DNA of 64,000 nt from Anas platyrhynchos. Its lineage: Eukaryota > Chordata > Aves > Anseriformes > Anatidae. Below, one piece after another: positions 12,061-23,060 of the stretch (positions within the stretch are counted from its first letter, which is position 1; each line of letters starts with the position of its first letter). The stretch covers positions 12,645,501-12,709,500 of the forward strand of contig NC_092602.1 of assembly GCF_047663525.1 (NCBI RefSeq). The letters are read 5' to 3'. The notes under the pieces were generated by a model. It was not told the origin of the DNA and searched no databases. It was given only the letters and a program-made list of their open reading frames with translations. Position numbers and translations under genes: made by a program.

Positions 12061-15000
12061 TCAATCTAAACTGAAGTGCTCGGCAAAAATATCATTTTTC
12101 TTCCCAAACAAACCTCGTACTTGCTCAAACTCCAGGGGCACAGTAGCAGCTGATTTCTTTACTTCTTTATCAAAAAGCTACAGAAAGAGAAGATATTAGC
12201 AAAAATTCAGTACAAGCTCTTCACCCTTGCTAATACCAGTGCTCGTTCTAACATCTTAGAAGGTATAGCAATGAACCTTTTATTTAAAAGTGACTCCTGC
12301 CATCATTGCTACCTCATGCTCCACCATTTAACAGACATTTTCCCTTTTTCTCAGGCTCTGTGTAACCAAAAGCTTGCCTAGCTCCCTCCCCACAAAGGCT
12401 GATGAGCAGGGCACGACTACTGCATTCAGTAAGCAGATCCCCTTCCTCTTATTACAATCACTCACAAAGCCCCAGCAACGCTACCTCAGAAGCTGAGAGC
12501 TCCAAGAGCCCTGATATGTCATCCTCTATTTCAGACAGCGACAGGTTCAGGATAGCAGCTGCCCTGGCCACATCTGGATGATAATGGTTTTGTAGAGACT
12601 GCAAAAGCAAGACAAATAGGAGACGGTCTAATGAGAACAGGGTAACACAAATCCATCTGGCTTCCCACACAGGTATCTAACCCCTTGGTAGTCAGCAAAC
12701 ATCAAACTCGGACAAAAGAGGCAAATTTACTGTACTGCGTTAATACAAAGCTTCAAGAAATTCCCATTTTAGCCATGCTTCAAACACGCTAACAGCCCCT
12801 TTCCCCTGGTTCATGTCCAGACAGATGGATTCCTCCACAGATCGTGCCTACAATGCACACCCCAATTTTGCCACCTCCCATAACCCTAATGCTGCATCTG
12901 AGCTTCCTGCTCCCAAGCAACATTCTTCTAGCAGACCCTCACACAAAACCCCTGTAACATTTAAATGGAAAGTGATAATCCTGCCATTAAGGTTTAGAGT
13001 CAGCAGCAGTAATTTACCCGATTTCAGCCTTCATACGCCATCCTACAAATGATCCAGGTGAAAGGTGAACATTATAATCTTCTCTAGCATTTTTAAAGCC
13101 ATTTCTACAGGATGACCTAGGTGTACCCAATTAATTTCCATCAATGCTCAGTAAGTTCTTCTTTCCCCTCCAAAGCAAATAAAAAGTCTTATACATTTGC
13201 AGCTATTAAGTCTTGTTTCAGCTGTTAACCGCATGCTTTTCAGCTGCATGGTCAGACGTGCACTCACAAGTCACCTATTAATTAGCACACACTAGCTCTC
13301 ATGTGTGTGAAATCCTTCGCCTCTTATGCAAGGACAGAAAAGGATGGAGAGTAAAAGAGTGGCCAGAAGTCATCTCATTTACAAGATGTGTGTTGGCAGG
13401 TTCTTATAAGTGTTACTGCCGACTGCCAAGGTGTCATGCAAAAGCAACAAGGGTGGAAGAAGCCCACACCATACACAGATGTGCCCCGTTAGCTGACATA
13501 CCTGAAGCTCCCAGAGGGAGCTCTCCAAAGCCCTGCTCTCAGACGGCTCCTCCTGTTCCATAATATATGGATCTTCTGACAAATCTAAGGAAAGAAACAG
13601 AGCTAAATACCTCCTGTGTGATGCCCATAATGCCAGAGGGAACACAGAGACCCAGAGCAGTGCTGCACCTTCCCAGCATGTTTAGGATCCAGGAACATGC
13701 TGACATACCACAGTATGACCTTAGTCTCACTGTTTGCAGTGCTACAGAATCCTATTACTTCTAAGGGCACAAAGAACTAGAATGGTCTGAAGCAAGGGCA
13801 TCTCAGGCAACCTTGATCTGCTACTACTGTCATTCAATACTTGGTAATTAAACCACGGACAGAGGAAGAAAAACTCGGGAGATTGCTGAGGCCCCAGTAG
13901 GACTGCCTACACAAGAAAACCTACAGACTGCAATTGAAGAGGTCTCTGGTTTCTGTGTTCAGTCTCGTTTCTCATTTCTTTATTATAGCCCTGAAGCGAA
14001 CAAGACAAGCTCAGAGCCCCAAAACTCCCCTGCCCACCTTGCCCCTTACCTCCCGGCCCATTAGGTCTGTGCACCAGCACTTTGCATGCAGGGTGCCTCC
14101 GAAAGAGATTACAGATGAAGGGAATGACCATGAGCAGAGCCTCGGGAGGAGCAGTGAGGGCCAGCCGGGAGAGGCGCTTTATAAAGGCTGCTACCAGGTA
14201 CGCCGGCAGGTGGCTGTTGGAAGGGAAACAGAAGAAACCAGCATGGACAAGTCCCAGCAAGCAAGCCAGCAGACTCATCAACCCAAACAGCATGTCAAGC
14301 TAAGGATCAGTGGGGTTCTTTAGCTTTTTGGACTATGGAGTGCTGTCTGGAACAAACCTGGGGGTATTTCCATTCAGTGCATGACTAATCTCAAATCATT
14401 TTGTGATTCAATCCAGATGCATGGCACCACTCCAAACACTTGCTGTATCCAAGCACAGCTCTTGTCCACAGTCATCCATACTGCAATCTTTATTCAGTCA
14501 TTTTACAAACTTCTGAGCGCTTGGCCAGGCAACCTTAATTATATTCTTCTAATGCAGCTTTGTGGGTTTAATTAATACACATGCCATGGTGTTAAATTTA
14601 CTTCCAGGACTAAAGCAAGCAGTGCAGCTGTTAATGGAACATAAAGCTGCTGTAATGTAAACATGCAGGATAGCTCTTTTATGGTAAAAATGCAAATTTC
14701 TAACAGCAATCTGCCCATCTAGGCACTTTCTGCAGGTCAGAAGATCTGGGATAAAAGATGACAATTTTCAGCCACTCAGCCTTCAGCCCTGGGGCTCACT
14801 ACACCTGCGAGGCTCAACAGAGTCACCCCAAGGTACAACATCTGTCACATCTTGTCACTCTCTCCAAAGTACAGTATGAATACAACTGGGGTTGATATTA
14901 ATGCCTAGTGCTGAACTGTAAAGCATTTTCTTGGTTTTATTTTGTAACATATGATGGCAACTACATGACCAGCTGCTTATCTAGTTTCTCTCCTGTGCAC

Positions 15001-18000
15001 AATGAATTGACAGCATCAAGACAGACTGTCAAACACTTTATATTTCAATGTTATATGTCTGCAAAAGGTCATCAATTTATCAACAGCTTTATGATACCAT
15101 GTCTATAAAAAGCCTGCAAATGTTACTTTTCCATATTCATAAAGATGGAGAGAAAAATCACTTTCAGCCAAGCTGGAATATAGATCAAAATATACCCATA
15201 ATGATTTGCAGATCAAACTCAGATAACTAACTGCATTTTTACTTTCTGGAACTAGATGGATGTGTGGCAAATCTTCAAAAACAGTGCCTGAAAGATTACA
15301 CAACACTCTCGGATTCAGTTTTCTCAATAAGAAAAAGAATTTAATTCAGCGGGTACACTGAATACATTAAATCCAGGTGCAGGGGACTGTTCAAGAACAA
15401 ATGCTAGCCAACAGAAAAGCAGGAGTATAGCATGTGAACGTATATAATAAAGTTGTTACTTACGATGAAGACAAAAACAGATCAAGCAAATGGAAAAAGC
15501 GGGCTCGGTACTTCACGTGATATATAGAAGGGTCTAAAAGACTGTACAGCTTTTTGTAAAAGTCAGGGTATTCTCTGTTAAAAAGGCAAAAAGAAAAAAG
15601 TCAACATCCTTTGCTGATTAGTGACATACAATGGACTACACTGAGTCTAAATCATTTTTCTATGCTTTCATCATAAATTGCTCCAGGCCACTGCTGTGCT
15701 GCGGGGGCATGTTTAGCTTTCTTTGGTTTACCTCCAGAACCACGACTTGAAATCAGGCTGTAAGGTGAATTTCTGGCTGTTACAGTGCCTAGCCATCCTG
15801 GAGATGTGAAGCTATGTCCACTGATTGCAAGTGGTAGAGGATCCAGTGAAAGGCACACCAAAGACTACAGTTTCACCATGTAATCAGATCAATGGAAATC
15901 GATTTTCAAGTGCTGAGCAACCACAGTCTGGAGAAGAAGATATTTAGGCTCAGCTGACAAAAAAAAAAAAAGTCAGACTATCAAAACAGCTCAGCATCCA
16001 AATAGCTGAGCCTCTCGTGCAGGGCTTAGCTTTCTTGTGGGGGAATTTTAAAGCCTGAAGATGTGGAGAATTCTTTTTAGTCTCTTCTGCACATGATAAA
16101 AATACAAAACCCATGGCCCTTTACACAATGTGTTCTTTTTACTTACAGATTATGCTGATGAATCAGAATAAATAATCCATTTAAGGCCAGAAGACTAATT
16201 GCTCCACCTGTAAGAAAGCAGGCAGGTATCAACACAATAAATCAATCACTTTATCATCTGCAACTTGTTGCTACTACAAAACCTTCCCAGAAGGAACACA
16301 TAATTAAGAGCACCCAAAATTACAGCTAGTGTGATGGCTGTCAGGTGAGAGAAGCTCATCTAAAACCTTCCAAAGGCTCACAGATTACTAGCAAAGATTA
16401 AGCTGTAGATGAGAACAAAGACGCTGCTCTAATCCCCCTAGAAAGCCACACCAGAAAGGCAAAGCTCTCCTCAGAAACACCATTCCTGTAGGAAACTGCA
16501 CGTCCTGTGTCTGGATACAGTCCAGGTATCAGCAGTGCTGACTGAACTCTGTGTTTAAAGGAAATCACTCCAGTACTCAACGCTTTTCAGGTCCTTAAAT
16601 ATAATTTTTCTAACACACAAGGAGCAACAACACAGACAAATGCAGGTAACATCTCACTTTGGGAGGACAATACATTTCACCTAGTTTCTTAGCTTCGTTC
16701 CAGCCAAAGCACATCTACTTCATCCAGACTGTTGTGTTGTGTCCAGCAGCCCTTTGAAGTCTGTACGTACCACGCTGCAGAGCCCCACAAAAGATAAAAA
16801 GACTGTTTTCACTCACCTATGCCATAGGCCACCGTCAAGAAGTCTATCATGAGAGTGGGTTCGTTCATATAAGGAAGGATGGAATCATGCAAAATGACTA
16901 GCACTTTTTTGTAAAGGCCAGTGGGTAGCTGTGAAGGACAAAACAATACAGTCAAACAACCTTTGCAAGGAGAACTCCAAGAGCAACAGCAACACATGGC
17001 TCAAAAAGGCAACACACAAGCAAAAGTGAACGTGCCAGGACAGAACAGAATGGCTTGTGGCAACAGTTCCCAAACTGGAGAGTTTACAAGTGACATCTGA
17101 CAATTAGGTTAATTCAGAGCAGTGGGTCCTCACAACTAAACTGTCATCACAGCTCAGAGAAAGAAGTGTGCATGGGGGGAAGTCACTAGCACAAAGGCTG
17201 GGGAACCTTCAACTTGCAAACACAAGTTGTTATGCTGCAGGTCACTTGTTATGGACAGATTTGTTTAAAGAGGAGAAAAAGGCTGAGAGCAGGAAGAAAG
17301 GGATCGTACACAGGGTCATGTTTCTTTGGCAGGACAGCAATCCAGCAGAGATGGTGGCTGGGCTGCTCCCATCTAACGCTAAAAGCACAGTGAAGTCCTA
17401 CCAGGAGCTCCAGGCAAGGATAGCCACAGCCTCTAAGGATTAGCAACTGGAAAACAATACAGATCAGCGAAAGAAGTAACACTCACTTTGTGCTTCAGGA
17501 AACTGAGCCACATTCTTTCAAACGCCTGCTTGTGTGCCTGAAAACAGAATTGCAAACAGTGAGCTAAACACACTGGTGTAGGTACAGCTCTGCTTTCATT
17601 AGATGAAAGTTCAACTCTGAAGCACCAAATGAACAGTTACCTGCAGCTTCGATACTTTCCATTCCTCTCGGTTATCTAAGAAGAAAGGCAAAAAGAGACA
17701 TGGAATTTGAAGTGTATGTTTTAAAAAAAGAAAAAAGATTACTCTTGTTTTACTTAGCCCTTTGAAAATTCTCACCTTAGTTATTAAAAATACCCACCTA
17801 AGACTGAATGTCCACTTAGATAGAGGAGCAAACTTATTTCTAGGTAAATTTGCATCCTATTAGTCAAACTGTTCCCTAAGCATAATTGGACAAACTGGAA
17901 TTAAATGAGTTTTCTCCTCCTCCTGCAGTCTAATACAAAAATACTAAAAAATCGTAAAATTTAATTCCTCTGAATTTAGCAGAGTGATGATGATAAGCAT

Positions 18001-20695
18001 TCCCATGAGTTCATAAAGGCATATGTTTGACCTTCAGATTTTCCACTACCAAATGGGCTGGGACACATTAGAACTCAGTTAAAAATGTTCCTACTCCAAC
18101 TCGAAAGCATCACAGTCAGCTCCAGAAGCAGCCCTTTTCTCTACACTAGGAACACTCCTTTTCCAATTGTTAGGACAAGACTAGGAGCAAGAGGAAAAGG
18201 TAATATTCCCTAAACCAGGGGATCTAAAAGTTTGCCATGAACTCCTTGTTCACAAAGTTGTGACAGACCCCACTGTAAACTGGGAAACGGGGATTTTTTA
18301 ATACTTTTTAGGATCTCTGATCACATAAGCAGGCATTTCCCATTAGCAAACACTAGCGAAGTCTTTACACAATAAAAATGTTAAACACGATTTTCCTTTT
18401 CATATGCAGATCATTACGTGGAGTTTACTAACCTTGCTTCACCATAAATTTGACCAAGTCAATCTCTTTGTTCGGCATGTTAATGGGAGAAATGAGGGAA
18501 AATATGTTCTGCTGGTAAAACGGCAGTGGCCTCTAAGAAAAAAAAAAAGCATAGAATCAAACTTGAAGTAAGGTCCACAAAAGATGGTAAGTCATACTGG
18601 ACTTCCACAGTGTCCTATTCCCAAGCACTGGGAAATTTATTTAGGAAAGAAAAATTTTTAAGAAAACGTATTTAGGATTTATTTAGGAAAGAAAGGAAAT
18701 TTATTTAGGAAATAAAATGGAAAGGAAAAACACTGATGCATGAACCACACAATAGCTCTGCGCTGCTATTCTTTCCTGGAACATTACTCATCTGAGTAAG
18801 TAACCTTCGCTTGTGCCACTCAAGCTGTAGAGATTTGGGTAAAACAGGAACTAGAGCCCAGAGCATGAGGTTTTGCAAGAACAATAGATCTGTCTTAAGC
18901 GACCTCCAATTTTAGACTGAAAATTGTCTTATGCATAATTGACATACACTGAAAGCACAAAAAAAATCAGTGCCTTCAAATAAGCACACTTACTCCTGCT
19001 TCTGAAGTCTTCCCATACACCAATAGTCCCTCCCTGATTTGCACACAAGGTACAGGTATGGGCTTCAGAGCAAGTGTTCATCCAGACCCACCTCAAGAGT
19101 AAGGTTAGGGTCTTTACCTCTTTTGTCTTCTGCATGACTTGTCCAATACTCTCAGTGACGGCCTTCATGACAAAGTACCGAATGTCGTCGTACTCCATGT
19201 ACTCTTGGAAGCGAGAGATCAGAAGTGATGCATCCTCGTTTATGGGAATTAGGCCATCAACAACCACCTAGCAAAAGGTTTATAAAGAAAAGCAACAAGT
19301 CAGTTTCTTACAGTATTGGAGCAGACAGCTGCGATGGCTGGAGGCAACCCCTGCCTCTCTGAAGGGCAGCTAGCAGCGCTGTCTGCTTGCCCCAGAGCAA
19401 GGGCCCATCTCCTGACCTCTGAGACAAGTCCCTCACATTGCAGATGTCACTTCAAAGTGACACAGTGGCTGAACCAGGGGCAGCACCTTCCCCCTCATCT
19501 CCCACAACTGCTTGCAAGCGAGACAAGGAATAAAAAAGAAAGACCACTGATAGCTCAGAAGCACCCAAGTATTCAGCTTGTTCCTGCCCAAGGAGCTGCT
19601 CCCACACCTGTGGGGGTCACCTCACCTAGAGGCCCTAACACTTGGTGCCACCTCTCTAGCATCGTCTCTCCTGTCCCTATCATGTCTCCTGGTCTGAAAC
19701 TTTTGTTCTGGAGGACTCAAACGCAACAGGTTGTGCACGCCACCGGGTACCTGGCAGCAGGAACTCCTCAGTTCTACAACTGACCTTTAAAAGTTCACGA
19801 GGAAAAGTGAAACTCCCCTTCCACTCCACTTTGACCAAGGGATATTCTGCCTCCAACTCAACAAACTTCATCAGAGTGCAGAGCGACAATTCCTTCAAAA
19901 AAGAAGAAAAAAAAAAAAAAAAAACATTTCAGCAAGGACAGCAGTGGGCAGACGCAAAGGAGGCTGCTTCTAGGTCTGTAGGAGAGCAGGAAGAATGAAG
20001 TAGGACGTTTGTTACTGAGAAACTTTCTAGGAGATGGGTACACAAAGGCAAGTTGGAGCACCAGCAATGTCTTTTACTCTTCAGTGTCATTTACTATTCT
20101 CGGACACTTCAGCATTAGGGCGATGACTGCTCCTACACCACAACCGGCCCCCGGTAACGCGGTACCTCCGCCCCAGGCTCACCGACCTTGACCTGGAAGG
20201 AGCCGTGGCCCATCAGCTCTCCCAGCCAGCCCACGCAGTCGTTGTAGCGGTGCCGCATCCACACCCTGTACTTCTCCTCGGCGCTGCCTCCACCTGCGGA
20301 GGGGAGGGCGCGGGGCTGGGGGCTCAGCGCCTCGGGCCGCGCCCCGCCGCCCCCCCCCCGGCCCTCACTCACCGGCCAGAGCCGCCTCCTCGGCGGGCAG
20401 GCGGCCCACGAAGAGCTCCCCCCGCTCCAGCAGCGCCCCGAAGAGCCGGCCGCAGGCCCTGAGGGCTCCGAGGACCTCCTCCACATCCTCCTCTTCCTCC
20501 TCCGCCGCCGCTGCCTGGAGATAGAGCGGGGCCGTGAGGGGCTGTGAGGAGCCGTGGCGCCCCCCGCCGCCCCCCCCAGCCCCTCCCAGCCCCGTCCCGC
20601 ACCGCCAGCCGCTCCAGCAGCTCGTAGACGCGGTTGGCGTTGCCGCGGCTGCCCAGCACCGCCTCAAGGCAGGCGGCCAGCCCGGGCTGCGCCAT
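12061..20695 (-). CDS. NOC4L: NOC4L, nucleolar complex protein 4 homologue (complete, 15 exons)
   Basis: NOC4L is the homologue of yeast Noc4, which partners Nop14 in small-subunit (40S) ribosome assembly and export in the nucleolus. Exons are 20603-20695, 20373-20514, 20187-20293, 19785-19892, 19118-19267, 18433-18532, 17641-17675, 17487-17537, 16817-16928, 16147-16207, 15464-15574, 14050-14213, 13502-13584, 12485-12598 and 12061-12177. They total 1,548 bases: 515 residues plus TGA, against 516 residues in human as I recall. Diagnostic segments are GRLFGALLERGELFVGRLPA, YRVWMRHRYNDCVGWLGELM, GLYKKVLVILHDSILPYMNE and ALTAPPEALLMVIPFICNLF. The last falls in the CBF/Mak21 domain (about residues 310-460). 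All exons stay in frame with GT-AG borders. The start Met follows the CpG island and begins MAQPGLAACLEAVLGSRGNA, aligning with the family N-terminus. Confidence 0.95.
18635..18716. repeat. Imperfect repeat of an 18-base unit in NOC4L intron
   Basis: Copies of atttatttaggaaagaaa occur at 18635-18652 and 18677-18694, with a variant (atttatttaggaaataaa) at 18699-18716. All lie in the intron between exons 18433-18532 and 19118-19267. Confidence 0.75.
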
Positions 20696-20724
20696 GCTGC
20701 GGCACCACGCCGGCGGAAGGGCCG

Positions 20725-20768
20725 GGAGGAAGAGGAGGAGGAACAGGAGGAGGAGAAGGAGGAGGAGC
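20725..20768. repeat. Imperfect GGA/TCC triplet repeat
   Basis: Runs of gga and gag units with single interruptions lie just upstream of the NOC4L start codon. The opposite (transcribed-sense) strand is TCC-rich, a polypyrimidine stretch in the presumed 5' UTR or core promoter. Confidence 0.75.
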
Positions 20769-20799
20769 CCGGCCCCGCCGCTCCGCCCGCAAGGGGACA

Positions 20800-20835
20800 C
20801 CCCACCCCCCCCCCGCCGCCGCTCCCCCCCCCCCC
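20800..20835 (-). promoter_or_regulatory. G-run block between EP400 poly(A) signal and NOC4L
   Basis: On the minus strand this contains runs of 12, 10 and 4 consecutive G residues within 36 bases (plus-strand C-runs at 20824-20835, 20805-20814 and 20800-20803). It lies about 46 bases beyond the EP400 AATAAA. Such a block can form a G-quadruplex and could serve as a pause element or as part of the promoter. Confidence 0.5.
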
Positions 20836-20880
20836 GGTGTCAGTGAGGCGAGGACACGGGCGGCTTATAAAAATGTACAC

Positions 20881-20886
20881 TTTATT
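20881..20886 (-). terminator. EP400: EP400 poly(A) signal AATAAA
   Basis: The plus strand reads tttatt, giving a canonical AATAAA on the EP400 strand. Cleavage would fall at roughly 20850-20870, only about 160-180 bases from the NOC4L start codon. A very G-rich stretch follows within 50 bases. Confidence 0.75.
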
Positions 20887-20960
20887 ACACCTTCAGGTAG
20901 GATACATCACTACTCCTTACAACCCTACGGGATCAAGTACAAATGCTTATGTTCAGGAGT

Positions 20961-20968
20961 TATGTACA
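20961..20968 (-). promoter_or_regulatory. EP400: Pumilio-type element in EP400 3' UTR
   Basis: The minus strand reads TGTACATA, which fits the TGTANATA consensus bound by PUM1/PUM2. It lies within about 100 bases of the presumed cleavage site. It is one eight-base match, so chance is possible. Confidence 0.35.
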
Positions 20969-23060
20969 GGTTGACTTCCTAACGCACGCCTGGGAGAAAG
21001 ACACACAGAAAGGGGGAAAAATAAGCGATTTTTTATCTTCGTTAACAGACCTAAACAAGAAATAATTGCCTCTTTAGACACCAAATCAGAGCAGCACGAT
21101 GATGCAGCCAACAGCTCTTCCACGGCTGTAGTGCTCCCCCCCACGCCTTCATGCACCTAATCGGAGCTAAACTTTTAAAAGTAAAATGGGGGCGAGGCGT
21201 GCGGGGTTTCTGCATGAGCACTGCGCTTCGGCCAGCTGCTACCATTGCACTTACTTTGCGTGTTACACTACCCCATTGCCAACACTGCTGGCTTTCCAGC
21301 GAGTAATAAAGTTTAGGCAATGGCACAAAACAGTGGTTGGGCAGGGTCAGGGGAATACTTCATGTACAAGCTGAGAAAGAGGAGAGAAAGAAAAAAAAAA
21401 AAAAAAAACAACAAAAAATTGTCCCTCATATTTGCAGACCTGACGGTCCAAGAAAAATTGGATATAGGAGAAATGCAGTATAAAATTTAAAAAGCATCAG
21501 TAACTCTGCCTGACCCACTGTCTACATTTGTCATCTTAACAAAACAGGCTGCTCAGAGGAGCTGACCGGGTATTCTTTCTTGTTTAAGCCATTTGGATTG
21601 CTAGGTACCAATAGGTGTGTACATACAGAGGTTAAGAACAAAAGACAGACTTTCCTTGCCTTTAAACAGGCTCCCCTCTTAAAAGGCTAAAAAGATCACA
21701 CAATGAAAAAATAATTTTAAAACCATTTCAGAAAAGGAATGTTGTAATTTCGTCTGAATCTTACACGTTGTGCAGTATTATGGGCAAAAGTAAAATAAAT
21801 CTATTCAAGCCACTGAGAGCTTTCTGGTTTCTCATGCAGTGCTGTTTGCAGAGTTTTTCTTTTTATGCAAGAAAAGTAAAGAAAACACCCACAGTTCTAT
21901 GCAGCTTTTTGCTTTTTTTTTTTTTCATAACAATAAGGCAAACTGATTTGGAGGAAGAGGCCACGCTCTATTCACATCCAAAATACCCACCTGAAGATAC
22001 ATTCATCATTAGCTTTAGTAAAAGAATAGTACAAAAGTTAGATCTTATTCTTTACACAATTGAAGAATTAGTCTTAGAATTTCACCATTCTCCCCTTCCC
22101 CCAGTCCCCCACCCTCCCCAAGCTGAAAGCTGAGTAGAAAGTACTGAACATTTAAACATGTTGCAAGAGCAGAATGAAACTAAGAGATTAAATGTTATCT
22201 GTTGGAGAGTTTCCGAGACCGAAGTCCTATGAGAAACAGCTATGGACCATTTGTTTAGTTGTATCCACTAAACAATTCTTTTACAAAAAAAAAAGGGGGG
22301 GGCTACACTTTAATACACATCTACTATCAACACAGTATTTACTCAGTTCATGCCTAAAATATCCATTATCTTAAAGTGAAATAATGAGAATGAGGGCACA
22401 GGTTGGGTGCTTCAGTAAACTGTACACAAAACTACTAACAAACATTTTAAAAGACATACAAAAATGGACAATGAAACTTTCTTCCTTTTTTAATTACATA
22501 TACTTACAGGTTTTCACATTTAGTGGCTAAACTTTTCAGGGAGCACTTCAAATGTAAGTTAGATCTTCCAGAGGTATTTAACCTCAAGAGAGAACTACAT
22601 GCAGCTTTCATACAGGTGGAAAATAATTTGCTATATTAGCCGCACTTGCTTCACTATGGATATTGAGAGCAAATCCAAACTATAGCAAAGAACTGCATAT
22701 TCCCATGGGCCGTTTATGATATGCAACATGGATAGATTTTCCTGCCATTTGTGGCATTTTACCATTTTACTTTTGTGAACCTGGGCAGAACTTAATTCTA
22801 ACTAATGGTTGCTTTATCTGGTTTGAATGAGCACAGAGAACACTGGCAGAATGCACTTTGTACAGGTTCTGAACACTAAACAGTTGCTAATATGCTGAAG
22901 TTATGTGAGAGTTTCCACATTCAAATGTTCACCAGAAAAATCCTTCTGTTAAAAAAAATAGAGGTGGTTTGTCTTCATTTGTGTGTTTGGAGTAGCTTGT
23001 CACTTGGCGTAGCAAACAAGAAATGCTGCATTTCCCTGTTATTGCATTTTAATTGTTAGT

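Larger units (their letters stand above)
20140..20870 (-). promoter_or_regulatory. NOC4L: CpG island / NOC4L promoter and first exons
   Basis: This roughly 730-base block is strongly GC- and CpG-rich, against an AT-rich background on both sides. It covers the region upstream of the NOC4L start codon (20693-20695) and exons 1-3. No convincing TATA box lies close to the start codon; a GCGGAAGG ETS-like site occurs at about 20713-20720. The stretch 20725-20768 is an imperfect GGA triplet repeat in the presumed 5' UTR. A CpG-island promoter of a housekeeping gene is the natural reading. The transcription start is not identifiable from sequence alone. Confidence 0.75.
20860..23060 (-). other. EP400: EP400 3' untranslated region
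   Basis: This is the 2.2 kb from the EP400 stop codon to just beyond the poly(A) signal. It is AT-rich with no sustained ORF on the minus strand, and no other minus-strand AATAAA was noticed before the one at 20881-20886. It contains a Pumilio-type element (TGTACATA on the minus strand, 20961-20968) close to the end and an internal A/T homopolymer at about 21390-21408. The 3' edge is inferred from the signal, not from transcript data. Confidence 0.75.

Noticed and set aside
20600-20900. A DDX51 remnant between EP400 and NOC4L
   Set aside because: Fewer than 200 bases are available, and the sequence is G-runs and GGA repeats with no helicase motif.
20534-20982. Plus-strand proline/arginine-rich ORFs of 130-146 codons over the NOC4L first exon
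   Set aside because: They are the complement of a GC-rich CpG island and NOC4L exon 1. Composition follows the GC-rich triplets, and no family similarity is seen.
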